From assembly GCA_018287875.1 (NCBI GenBank), contig JAGVVL010000001.1:2480001-2544000 (forward strand): a stretch of 64,000 bases of DNA. Reading direction: 5' to 3'. This stretch comes from Nigrospora sphaerica (lineage: Eukaryota > Ascomycota > Sordariomycetes > Amphisphaeriales > Apiosporaceae). Position numbers and translations under genes: made by a program. Under the pieces are notes generated by a model that saw nothing but the letters and a program-made list of their open reading frames with translations, was not told where the DNA came from and did not search any database. This document shows, in pieces, positions 46,498 to 57,584 of this stretch (position 1 is the first letter of the stretch; the number at the start of each line of letters is the position of its first letter).

Positions 46498-49400
46498 AAG
46501 CCCCCGAAGCGGGCTCCCTCCTCACCTTTTTTTCCTCTTTGCACCATGGCACTGCGCGGGAGGGGGCGTTGAACGCCGTCTATCTTCTGGGACGAGGGCA
46601 AGCAGCAAGCAAGGAGGGAAATGATGGCGAGAGGGAGAGAGAAGTCACGCAAGCAAACCCACCCGGTGCCTTGTTCATCCTCCACCTCCCGCCACCCCCC
46701 GGCCGCCTATCGTGTGCCACACGGGCGCGTGCGACACAGACACGATCGGGTCACGTACGAGGGGCAGTGGAACAGCCTCCCCCGAGGGTTGGCCCCTTGG
46801 CGACCCGTTGCCCACGGAGCCGGATTAACCTTTCCTGGGGAAGCGGTTACGGAGGGGGGAAGGGCATTCAGACGGGCGGGCCAAGTCCATGCTGCCGCAC
46901 GGAGACGGTGGAAGGTGCCTTGCCCTCCTCTTTCCTCCTTCCGCCTCCTGCTCTCCCTTTCCTTCTTCTACCGCTGCTGCTGCTGCCGCCGCTGACTTTG
47001 CTGCTGCTGCCATCATGCCGCTGCTTTTATTACTGCCTGCCGAAGCCTCCGCACGAGGGTGTTTAACAAACCCCGGGGGAGGGGGGTGTGACTGGATGTG
47101 CGCGTGTGTGCGTGTGCGCGTGTGCGTGTGGGCATGCGTATGTGCGTGTGCATTGTGCGCGCGTGCCACGAAGGAAAGAAAACAGCCGAGCAAGTTTTCA
47201 CCGCAAGCGGCGGTTGCGTCGGTTGCACGGCGATTCTGCGCCGGCGTCCAATGTGGCAGGACGTGGCGAGGCGTACCTGCGGGAGCGGGAAGAAAAGGGG
47301 GAACGGGAGGCGAGAGCAAAGAGGGAGAAAGAGGGCGAGACACTTCCGCCCGGGATGCCCCCAGGTGATCCTCCCTCGCCCCGCTCGCGCCGTTGGCCTT
47401 CTTGCCGGGCTCGTAGCGAGGTGCAGCCCGTCGTCTTTCCGATCGTCGTCGTGTTCCCTCGCCCGGCCCATGAGGCCCTGCTTCAGGCGCCCCAACAGTC
47501 CCTCGTGGGAGAGGGGGGGTGTTCGGGGGAAAGCGTCCGGGCGAAAGTGAAGCATCATGCTATGCGCCGGAAGCGCTCCTGGGGAGGGGGGAACTGGCCC
47601 CGGAGCCTCCTCGCGGGCCTGACCCCGTAAGCTGCAGGGGTTGGGTTGGGACTTCGCCCACGATGTTATCTTATTTTTCCCGCCGGTCCATGCGGGACAC
47701 GACGCGTGAGACATGGGCCCAACGTGCACCAGCCTCCTCCCAGGGCCCGATCACCATATCCTCCTCCTCCATCGGCCCCCTCTCGGCGCTTTGTTGCTTT
47801 CCCCGTTCCTGGCCACGTTTCTGGGTTTCCCCCAAAAATGTGACAAGCCGCCTCAAGGTTGTCTAAGACACGGAGGGGGGAGGCGATGTCGCCAGAGACA
47901 CGATGTCTCGGATCTACGTGGCACAGCGTTTGCTTGGGAGCCGCCACAAGAACGTGTGTTTGGGAGGGGGGCCAAGAAGTTGGGGAGAGAGCGGGAAGGG
48001 GGGGAAGCTGACTTTCCTCGTTACCCTTTGGCGGATAGTTCGCTTGTCGCGCCCGGCGAGTGGACGCGGCTTCTCCTTACTGCCGTCCGTCCGTCCGTCT
48101 CTGTCTGTCCATGGTGTCGACGAGGAGCGGGAAGACGATGCCGGACCCCCGTCCTCGAGAGGCAGCCGATCCCGGCCTGGGACCCGCGGACCGGGGCCTC
48201 GCAAACACGCGCCGTGCTGACTTGGCGGCCTTCAGACTTTTTTCACGAACGTTTGTCACTTGAGTAACGCTCCGTCCGGGAAGCACTGGGCGGCTTGTCA
48301 GAAATGTGTAAGTGAGTCGACGTGAAGACGCGGCACCCTCTCGCGTTTTCTCGTTGGAAGCGGGCCATGCTGAAATGTTGTGGCCCCACGCGAAGCTTCG
48401 GTGCCGGCAGGAAAGAAACCCTGTCGTGTCGACGTGATCCGTCGCGCCTCGTTCGGGGGGGGGGAGTAGACGTCCTGCGTGAGTAGTGGATTGAGTGCCA
48501 TGCTGTCCGGAAGGAAGAAACCAAGCTGACGACGAACAAGGGAGAGGCCTCACAGAATAGCATCCCCTTGTCTACAGAGCACATTTCCGGCCCGGCGCCG
48601 TCGTGGCCGGTTACGGAATTGGGCGGGAGAGACATACGACGACCACTCACAGGAGGGCTCCTGTCCTCTCTGCCGATTTCATTCGTGGCCCGTTCAACCA
48701 GAATTCCCCAAAAGGAATTCTTCTAGGACCATCGTAATGCGATGTGCACAGACGTTCTCTCGTGGGACTTGTCCATGGCAATCCCTCCCTTGAACTCCAT
48801 CGACTCACTGCTTTTGCACCCCACCCAGGCTCGGCACGATCGGTTGAGGAGCGCCCGCGATCACGACCGGAGCGGCACCTTGATACGTAACACGGTCGGG
48901 GGTTTCCCCACCGTGGTGGACACGCAGGAAAGATTGAGAAGGGCTCCTTCGACTTCCGAGGTGTGCAACGACTGCAGTGAACACCGTGCGTACCGATCCT
49001 CGCCAATGGCGCTGGCCCTTCTCGCAAACTCCCGAAAGGAAGGAAACCTCCAAGGCCACCGATGGTGGACGCCCGCCGTCTCCTCCCAGATTGTGTGGAT
49101 GGGTTGTGAGTCTAGCAGGCTTCTCATCTCCCCGCCACGGAGACGGCGTGATTCGCGCTTCGCGCAGTATATTGCGATGCACACCATCGGATTGGGGACT
49201 GGAAACGCCCGTCTCCAGAACCGCGTGCTCGTGCCGGGTCCTCAAACATGCCGATTTGCAACGCAGGATACATGGTGTCCTGCCGGAAGGCGGATAATTC
49301 GAGACCGCGCGGAAAGGAAGTATAGGCATGCCCCCGAATGCCAGCTCAAGTTTCACATCATACAGTGGACACGGAAAGCTTCCAAAGAAACATGAAAGCA

Positions 49401-50449
49401 AACCGGGAAATGGACGGACCGTACCGAGCAGGCAGTGCAACGGATGCCCTCCTAAACCTGGCCTCGCCCCGGGGAAAGGGGGAACGAAGGCGGAAGAGCC
49501 TCGTGAGCCGGTCGAAGATTCGTTCGGACCACCTACCGACCCTCTCACCCGGGCGGCGATGCAGTCCAGGCTGTGGCGTTTACATGACCCGAAGAGGCGA
49601 GTGCCAGCGGGCGGGAGCGGAGGAGAGGGGCGAAAGTGCTAATCGCATGGCCTGGTTTTCGGTGTGGCGAATGCAGGAAATGACCCAGGCGACGCCGCGC
49701 CCTGTCTCAGGGGTCCCTCCCTGGCTCCAGGGGGCGTATTTGGCAGGGCGGGGAACCTGTTGTCGGAAAGGGCGAGGCCGAGGATACGGATGGCAAAGAC
49801 GAGCAGGATGGCTCCGGGATGGGGTCATGTTTTGATTCTGCCTCTTGGCCATTTGTCGACTCGCCGCCAGTATATACACCTGTATCCCGTTCCGCATATC
49901 CAGTTTGTTGAACCCGTTGGATCGATACACATTCAGCTGTCATTATAAAAATGGATACACAATAGCAACTCGGCACAGGAGGAAGCAGGAGTGAGGAAAC
50001 AGAAGTCGATCGGTCCTCAGTGCGAAGGAAATGATGCGCTAGAGCCAGCCAAGCCATATACGATTTGCACAATGCAATTATCTTTTGCTCGTCCATGCGA
50101 GACGTGTCTCGTGACACTGTGTAGTAAAAGGGGGTGGGTATCGAGCAGGTGCTTTGTATGGTACGACGACAGCCGACATCTCATAACGCAACCTGCAATC
50201 AAGGCCCGCATCATGACGAGCCTCCTCACAGCGGATAGTCTCTTCTTTTAGTTGATTTCGGCTCATCAGCCCGGGGGGGCGGGCCCACCCACAGCTCCGA
50301 TAGAAAGAGCATTTGCCGCCCGTCCAGATTCAGGAGGGAAATGACAGCGCGAGAAAGGACAGCGGATCAACGCCCCGTAGAGTATGGAGAGAGAGGGGGG
50401 CCGGGGGTAGAGAGGGCCGTCCTTCCCAAACAAGAGAAAGTTCCAGGCT

Positions 50450-51606
50450 CTATTTACCGCATGGGACGCGGTTGCCGCCCAGGGCCTCCGCGACAGCTTT
50501 GCCAACGGGCATGGTGACGCTGGTGTTGTGCGAGGCGAGAGCATCGGCTATCCAAGGAATCGGCTGGCCCGCGTTTTCAACAGTCTTGCCCGCCAGCTCA
50601 AACGTGAGCATCCCCTCGGGGTCCTCACAGACCGGCTTCTTGCCCAGACCAGCCAGCACCTGTCCTTGCTGAATGTCGGCCCAGGTGTAGTAGTCGTTGG
50701 TGCCTGGGCGCAGAATCAGGTTGTTAATATAGAGAGTACCGATCTCGGTTTTGTTGAAGAAGTTGTGCCAGGTGGTATTGCCCTGGGACGAATAGGTCAG
50801 CGGAAGGAGCCTTCTTACGCGCGTTAAGGGGGTACTAACAATTTCGAGAGTGAAGACGGTGGGGTTGGGAATATGCGAGATGCCGTTGAAGTTGTTCTTT
50901 GTCGCCCCAACCGTGATGTTGATTTGAGACACGCTCAGGCCACTGAAGCCGTCGAAGCCGTTAAGCTCAATCTCCTTGCTGAAAGTGACGGGGTAGTCGC
51001 GGGCGATGCCCGAGACGCGGATCTTGGTTTCGCCCTCCACCTTGACCCGGACCGTCTTTTGCTGGATCAGGTGGGAGTTGAAGGTGATAAAAGAAGCCAT
51101 GTCTTCGACAGCCACCTCCTGGCTAATGTTGACATTGATCTCCGCCGCCGACTTGACCTCGGGGAACTGGACCTTGGCAAAGGCGGCTGGCGGGTCGACG
51201 TCCATCAGATACATGGTGCCCTCAAATGCTCGGATGGTGGCGTGGGTGCTTTCGTCTGCGCCGATGGTCGAGTTGATGGCCATGTTGTACGAGTTCGTCT
51301 TGCTCTGGGTGATGGCAATGGAGTCGATGTGCATGGTGGCATCATTGAGCTTGCCCTGGGCCATCTTGGGCACGGCAACCAGTATTCTAAGAGGAAGGGT
51401 GGGTCAGCAAGGCGTGTTCAGCAACGCCACATCGTGACGGGGGTCACTTACATGCATGGCACGACAACGACGATGATGACGACCAGTACTACCAGATACA
51501 CCCACCAGAACCGTTTGCAGTGACCGGCAGCACCCTTGGACTTTGTGCTCGAGGCCCCGGTCTCGTTGCTCGCCGCGTGCGAGCCGCCTTTCAAGGTATC
51601 TGACAT
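50450..51606 (-). CDS. DUF3712-family single-pass membrane protein
   Basis: Fungal membrane protein of unknown function. Minus-strand exons are 51606-51452, 51386-50840 and 50782-50450 (introns 65 and 57 bp), giving 344 residues. A polar N-terminus of about 31 residues is followed by one strongly hydrophobic helix (about 33-56, rich in Val/Ile/Leu). A large beta-rich domain then holds several NxT/NxS sequons, including NIS, NIT, NTT, NKT and NTS, consistent with a lumenal or extracellular C-terminal part. The alternation of DATMHIDSIAIT, EINVNIS and VRVKVEGETKIRVSG is typical of DUF3712, whose strands resemble LEA-like folds. The second intron is 3n and stop-free. It lies downstream of no co-oriented neighbour within 3 kb. 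Confidence 0.8.
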
Positions 51607-54600
51607 GGCGCGGGAGGTGGACTGTCGTAGACAACGGCAACGATGATTGTCGAAAGGTGTTTTGTATTCTGCTTGAGTTTAGGAGACCCAAGGGGGCTTA
51701 CTCAACAGTGTCGAAGGACAGAAACGTGCGGCATCAAGCAGAAGGCACAGCACATGTAAGCAACAGAAGAGTTTGATATTCGGGGCCGGGGAGGCTATTA
51801 AACACGGCTGGGGTCCAGTGTCCCAATGCAGAGGTACATCGGGCAGCCGATAGGAAAGGTCTGCTTTGCTGGGAGGGTAGGATTCAGTTAGGGGAGATCT
51901 CCACGCGGTGCGCCCACACCACCCGGTGACCAAGGCGAGTGACGTTGAGATCATCGACCCCTGGCATGGCTATTCTAACGGAGACTGGTCGCGGTGCCTT
52001 GCCATAAAGCGACAACTCTAAAACGGTAGCAACAGGCGAGAATACGGGGGGGTGTGAAGCTTTGGGAAGAAGAAAAGCGCGCCTACCCCCGTACCCTGAC
52101 CGAGGTCCAGGCTGGTGCCCGGTAGGTATTCGCCAGCGACGCGCAGCTTGAGGAATTCCCAGGAGCACTAGAAGAACGGCGAAGAGCTAACAAACAGGCG
52201 GGCAAGACGTTGAGGGTACGCGAACTAGCGGGAGGCTGGCGAGGCTGGTTTGGCTTGCGTGAACGCTGGAGCTGGTGGCCACAAACGCCGTCAGCATAGG
52301 CAGCGCCGGGCATCAAGTGGCTCGCCGGCGCCATAGGATCAACAAATATAGCCGCGACTAGGCGATCGCCCGCTCAAGCCAACAGCTGATTTAATATAGC
52401 GCCCTTTGAGCTGCACCCGCGCTCCCACGCTGGCCACGGCCGCCGGCATGACGAGGGGTGGTGGACACGGGATGCATTTCCCCATTGAGCGGCAGCCGAG
52501 CATTTCCCCGCAGAAATTGGGATCCGTCTGACAGGGGAGCAGCAGCGGGCGCCAACAGGGCTGTCAGGGGGCCCGGCCAATGCAGAGGCGCCCTCGGCCT
52601 CCCAAGGCGAGCACATGAAAATTGGTTCAAATTATGCTGGCATACGAACGGGCGGAGGGAACGAGGGATTGGACGGCGGGCGGGCGGCCCAGCGCGGCCG
52701 GACGGGGACTGGGAGATGCGACGGGGCAAGGGACGAAGCTATCTGGCCGTATCATCGTCGAGGAGTCCGTCCCTCGCTGTCGTCCATACCGTCTTCGTTG
52801 ATTTCACGGCTTGGGCCTCCTTTTGAGAGGACAGAGGACGCACGTCTCGGGCGTTTAGGCCCAGGCATGACACCTCATTCGCGGCGGCCGCGCTGGGTGG
52901 AAGCGCGCTAGAAGGCGATCCGAGTCCGAACAGCTAGCGCAGCGGTAGTTCTGCTTGTCTGCTGGGGCACGAAGAGGGAAGAGGAGGTGCTTCGTGGTCA
53001 TTGAGAAAGTATGCATCCTTTCCGGGTGGACTAGACGAAAGTGAAAAAGTCCCCAACCTATGACAGGTCAAGCTTCGCGGGTGCCAAAGCGGAGAAAGGC
53101 TTGGTTGGCGACCCGGAGCCACAGAAAATTCCCGGCAAGTGCAGTAGCCATTCGCTGCTCCATCCCTCGCTGCTCACAGACCCAAACTGCTCCATCGCGG
53201 CCGACGATCCCGTCGACGCGATATTGCGGAGGCGGAGCTGCTTTTCTCTCCTCCCCTGTAACTGGACTGCTGGGGGGGGGGGGGGGGCACACCCTTGTGC
53301 CTACACTGCCACGGACTCACACGCATGCACCGCAGGTAAAGCAAGCAACCACTCACGGCCCAGGTTGCCTTTTGAAGAGGAGGCTCAACGGCGACACACC
53401 TAGAGGCGCTCCATGACTCCCACGCTCGTACGATATTCCAGGCCCCGCGAGCCCCGGTCCGAACCAGCACCGTGTCGCTTCAACTCTGTCGGCAAGGGTA
53501 GGGGGGAGGCATCCGCCAGTGTTTAAAGCGTCGTGTCATGACCGAAGCCCATCCTTATACTATGCGCAAGAAAGTACATGTGAGTGACTCGGCTTTTCCG
53601 TGCCAGCCACCGAAGATGCAGGTAGACACCTGTCGGGGGCAGTTGAAGCGGCCAGCAAAACCTTGACTACCATGACAGTCTCGACAGACGCCCCCCGCGA
53701 CGGACGCGGCCACGACACGAGGTAACGAACCTTTCTATGGCGGCGGAATTTTCCTCGATTAGAATTGCTTTGGCTGCGTGTCAACTCAGCCCCCCCGGCC
53801 GGCCTTCCACATTCGGACAACCCAAAATGTCCCAGGTTGCGACGCTGCGACGGTGCAGGCATGCAGCTCGTTTTCTTTTGTTGTCTCCTTCCATCTCCTC
53901 GTTTTGCCACCAGGGTCCAGTGTTCAAGCCTGCCGTTTGCGGTCCCTTTTGGAAGGGCTAGACGAGACACAAAAACTCTATCCTGACCTAGGAAGCCGGC
54001 CTAGCGACATACCATGTTACAGCGTCTGGCCGCTCCCGGCTTCGCATTGCGACCATCCATTTAGTGCTATTGTCGCTTCCCAGCATGGTGGAAAGCCACC
54101 TCGGCCGCCCCATCATCCTGTCTATCACGTGTCACGGCCCAGGCCTCCGGATCGAGCACCATGACCGGCTGTCCGCGGCGCCCCGGGTATCGCGAAGCCA
54201 GTCAGCTATGTAGCATCTCGGCCCTTCTACCTACCGCCGTACCCGGTATGTTGTACTGCGGCGCGCCTGACGCCCAATGTGGAAACAACAACGAAGGTCC
54301 GCCCCCCTTCCACCCACCCAAGCCGGACTGAGCTGTTCATGCGCAGCTGACCCGGCCTGGCCTTTAACCGTGGCTGGCTGCATATTGTAACCCTACATCT
54401 CTCCGGCCTGTCTGGCGGCACTCTTGGCTTACGCCTGCCGAACTCTGACGGAACACCCATGAAGTGGCATACAGTCAGCAGGCAGCGTGACATACGATCC
54501 CGCCTCTGCTTGGCAAGGCTAAAATCATCCCTAAAAGAAGCGCTCAAATACGTACACTCAGCATCCCATCGTGGCAAACCGCGCTCTCTCCTGAAAACAA

Positions 54601-54666
54601 CCGATAGCCCCAGATACACGAGGCGAATCCGATCATATGATCCAACGGCATACCCTACTTCTTCGG
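51607..54666. other. 3 kb between DUF3712 gene and the hydroxy-acid dehydrogenase gene
   Basis: The DUF3712 promoter and the 3' flank of the dehydrogenase gene. A G16 run lies at 53272-53287. Open frames on both strands (for example 52168-51884 minus and 52458-52826 plus) show no domain or splice-supported continuation. No gene called. Confidence 0.5.
53272..53287. repeat. G16 homopolymer run
   Basis: Sixteen consecutive G between genes. Confidence 0.85.
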
Positions 54667-56456
54667 TTACAGCCGGGACTTGGTCCACAGTCCCGCCCTG
54701 TCCAACCCCGCCTCGCCGTCGTAGATGTCCCTCTCGACAGCCCTTGTGTTGATCTGCAGGCACCTCGGGTCAGCACGCGTCTGACGGCCAAGACACGGGT
54801 GAAGGGGTCTAACGCCCGAATCCGGGGAAAGCACCAGTACAAGGACATGTGGTATGGAACGAATAAGGAGCCGAGGGTGTGTACTCACATGTTGCGGGCC
54901 CAGCGCGTTCACGTCCCTCGCGCCCAACAGCCTCATGCACGTTTCTGTTTCCGCTTTCAGGACTGCGTGCCGCATGAACCGTCAGTAAGAAGACACATGT
55001 AGGAGGGGAGCCGGGGACCGTGACTCGGGAATAGGCGAGCACTTACTCTCGAACACGCGCTCAACACCCGCTTGGCCTCCGGCGCCGAGCCCAAAGAGGG
55101 CAGCGCGCCCCAGACCGACGGCCTTGGCGCCGAGACACAGCGCCTTAACCACGTCGGTTCCGCGCTTGATGCCGCCGTCCACCCACACCTCGATCTTGTT
55201 CAGCACCTCGGGACAGTACTTGCGGATCTCAAGGAGCGTGTGAATGGCTGGCGGGGCCGTGTCTAGTGCCCGGCCGCCGTGGTTGGACAGGATAATGGCG
55301 CGGACCTGGGGTGCGTATTGGGACGCTAGGTAGGCGTCTTCGTGGGTCTGGATGCCCTTCAGCACGATGGGCATCTTTGTGTGCTTCACTAGCCACGGGA
55401 GCGTAGTTTTCCAGGTGAGATCCGCCGCCGTACCCCAGAAGAGCTGCTGGCCTACACCGCCGCCACCGGGCCGGCTGGGCGCGTCCTTGTCCTTGACCCC
55501 CGACGCGACTGAGACCGTGTTCGCGAAGTTCTGCTTCTCATCCAGCTCCCTCTTGCCGGGGACCGGGGCGTCCAGGGTGAGGCAGATGAGCTTGAACTTA
55601 TCCGACATGCTGCCGATGCGCTTCAGCATGGCCTCGCTCTTGGCCCTGTCGTTCTGTACGTAGAGCTGCCACCCAAACATCTGGCCCGGTGGCGCGTCCG
55701 AGACGATCTGCTCAGGCGTCATGGACGCATTGTTAGAGATGATCTGCAGGGCCCCGAACTTGGCGGCCGCACGGGCAATGCCCTGCTCGCCGTCGGGGTG
55801 GCCCAGCCTGGCCATGGCGGCGGGCGCCACGAAGATGGGCAGGCCGACCTTGGTGCCAAGAAGCGTTGTGGACGAATCGCACGAGGTGCAGTCCATGAAG
55901 ACGCGCGGCCGGAGGAGAATGCTGCGGTAGACGTTGTGGTTGTTGGCCTTGGTCCACTGGTCGTCGCTCGAGGAGTAGTAGTAGGCCCACGCCCGCCTCG
56001 GTATCTTCTTGGTAGCCAAGGCCTCGATCTCGTCGAGGTTGAGCAGACTCTCAAGCGGCGGGTCGGCTTCGGCCGGGGGTTTCTCCTCCCGGGCGGCCGG
56101 CTTGGCGGCGACGGCCAGGGTCGCGGGGTCGATCCGGCCCAGCTTGGCCTCGGGCTTCAGGTTGTCCTCCAGCGTGCCGGGCGGGTGGATGGGGTCGTAC
56201 TCCTCGGTGGCGTCTCGGCCGGCCAGCTGCAGGATGACCTTGGAGCCGCCCGGATGCGAGGCGAGGAAGTCGGTCACATCGTAAACGTGCCCGTACAGCA
56301 CGACCCAGCAGCTGTCGGACGACGTGTGCTTTGCGACTGCGCTTTCTGTCAGCCCCTTCCCTCCTCCCACCGCGCGCCGTACGTGGTGCCGAGCGCTCCC
56401 GCCGTGGGTGCCGAGGGAGACGACTCACCTTCCTGGGCGCTGAATGTCTTCATCAT
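54667..56456 (-). CDS. Cytochrome b5/FMN 2-hydroxy-acid (L-lactate) dehydrogenase ending in SRL
   Basis: Flavocytochrome-b2-type oxidoreductase, expected to oxidise L-lactate or another L-2-hydroxy acid to the 2-keto acid. Minus-strand exons are 56456-56429, 56336-55047, 54962-54889 and 54753-54667 (introns 92, 84 and 135 bp), giving 492 residues. The cytochrome b5 domain (about 5-80) has heme ligands in HPGG (37-40) and DPIHPPG. The FMN alpha-hydroxy-acid domain (about 110-480) has [26 protein letters not shown] and the catalytic His in SNHGGRALD (His362). The joins give [28 protein letters not shown] and [14 protein letters not shown]. There is no mitochondrial presequence, unlike yeast Cyb2, and the protein ends in Ser-Arg-Leu, a canonical PTS1. 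Peroxisomal location is therefore likely. It is divergent from the SKL-ending hydratase gene. Confidence 0.92.
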
Positions 56457-57584
56457 GGTCACGCGATTTACCACGAACTGAAGGGGGATTGGGCGGGCAA
56501 CGACGAACCGCGCTGAGTCGGCGAGGCCCTTTTGTTCCACGAGCGAGTGGGACCATTCGGTGGTAATTGACCCGCCGTTGAATGGGAGGTTGGCACCTGA
56601 GCCAATGACGAAAACCGCTTAGATCAGGTGTATATGTAGGTAGGGGCTTACTTGAAGTAAGTGCCTACCTAGGCATTGAATCTCAAAGCTGGGCAAGTGT
56701 GGCCCGGCACCAGCAAACCGCGCGGTAGCTACTAACTATGTTCTCCCCCAAAGGCAGGGGAACCACGATCCTCTTCGATGCACCTCTCAATTGCATCAAT
56801 TGAGGTCTATTGGAAGCACGCCATTTCTTATTCCTCCCACATCGGGCATGTTAGGTGCCTAAGTAGTTACTTAAGCATGTATCCATCTGGTATGTACCGG
56901 CGCTAGCATCGGGTGCCATCATCGGCGCTGGGGCGAGCTACGGTAGGTTCCGTACAATGTACCTAAGGAATAACTGAGGAAACCTACCTCCATACGGAGT
57001 ACAGGAGAGGTCTCCGTGAGGGGAAGGCGGTATGCGAGCTCGACGAAGAATAAGAGGTAAGACATCAGGGCCATTTCCACTTATCGTGTACCTACCTATC
57101 CATCAGGGCTCCATCCATACCAGCACCAAAGTACGCGATCGTTGGTCAACAAGTAACAGCAGTGGGTGTAATGGGATCCGATCTGACGGGAACAAAAGGC
57201 CATCGGGGCTGTTCACCTTCATCCCCGTCGTGGCCTCAGACCTTAAATCAAAGAGCCCCGAATATTCTGGACCCCAGGCCGGCTGGACGTGTCCCCCAGA
57301 GTGCCTGGCCATCGGCTCATGCATCGGCGCACAGCTTCCCCACAATTGGACCTCGGCCTCGGCAGAAGATGCAGGGCACCCCAAAATCCCCCGTATCCCG
57401 CGGGCCTCGCTCGTCATCCTGGAACTTCGGGTACTTGACGGTTCGCATCGCTACTCATATATGCGCGCATCCTGTCGACTGCTCTGCACCACGCGCATCC
57501 CCAGAGTTCTAATCGACGTTGCCTGCTCCTTCCATACAATCCCTTTCCTCTAATAACCAGCCGTTAAAAGTGTTTTTCTTGACC
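56457..57584. promoter_or_regulatory. Shared divergent promoter of the dehydrogenase and hydratase genes
   Basis: 1.1 kb between two start codons of genes whose products both end in a peroxisomal signal. It holds a perfect palindrome CTTACTT-G-AAGTAAG at 56647-56661, a GCCTACCTAGGC element at 56663-56674, a TACGGAGTA motif at 56993-57001 and the tandem CCTCGG at 57351-57362. No gene lies inside. Confidence 0.5.
57351..57362 (+). promoter_or_regulatory. Tandem CCTCGG (FarA/FarB-type) element
   Basis: Two directly abutting CCTCGG hexamers lie 223-234 bp upstream of the hydratase start codon. CCTCGG is the core recognised by the filamentous-fungal fatty-acid regulators FarA/FarB. A perfect back-to-back copy is rarer by chance than a single hexamer. 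Confidence 0.5.

Larger units (their letters stand above)
36310..50449. other. About 14 kb gene-free region upstream of the bHLH gene
   Basis: No coding region, tRNA, rRNA or transposon could be supported on either strand. Open frames are short or compositional, made by GC bias and simple repeats, and lack domain signatures. Contents include microsatellites ((AC)24, (TTC)11, GGACAG, GGCT and CCGT runs), homopolymer G tracts, pyrimidine- or purine-rich blocks, and short palindromic motifs (TACGGAGTA). Long leaders or non-coding transcripts for the bHLH gene could lie at its left end. The right end is the 3' flank of the DUF3712 gene. Confidence 0.55.

Noticed and set aside
36310..50449. Search for transposon, biosynthetic cluster, CRISPR-like array or telomeric repeats
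   Set aside because: No transposase or polymerase motif, no terminal repeats, no megasynthase domains, no regular spacer-repeat pattern and no TTAGGG array were seen.
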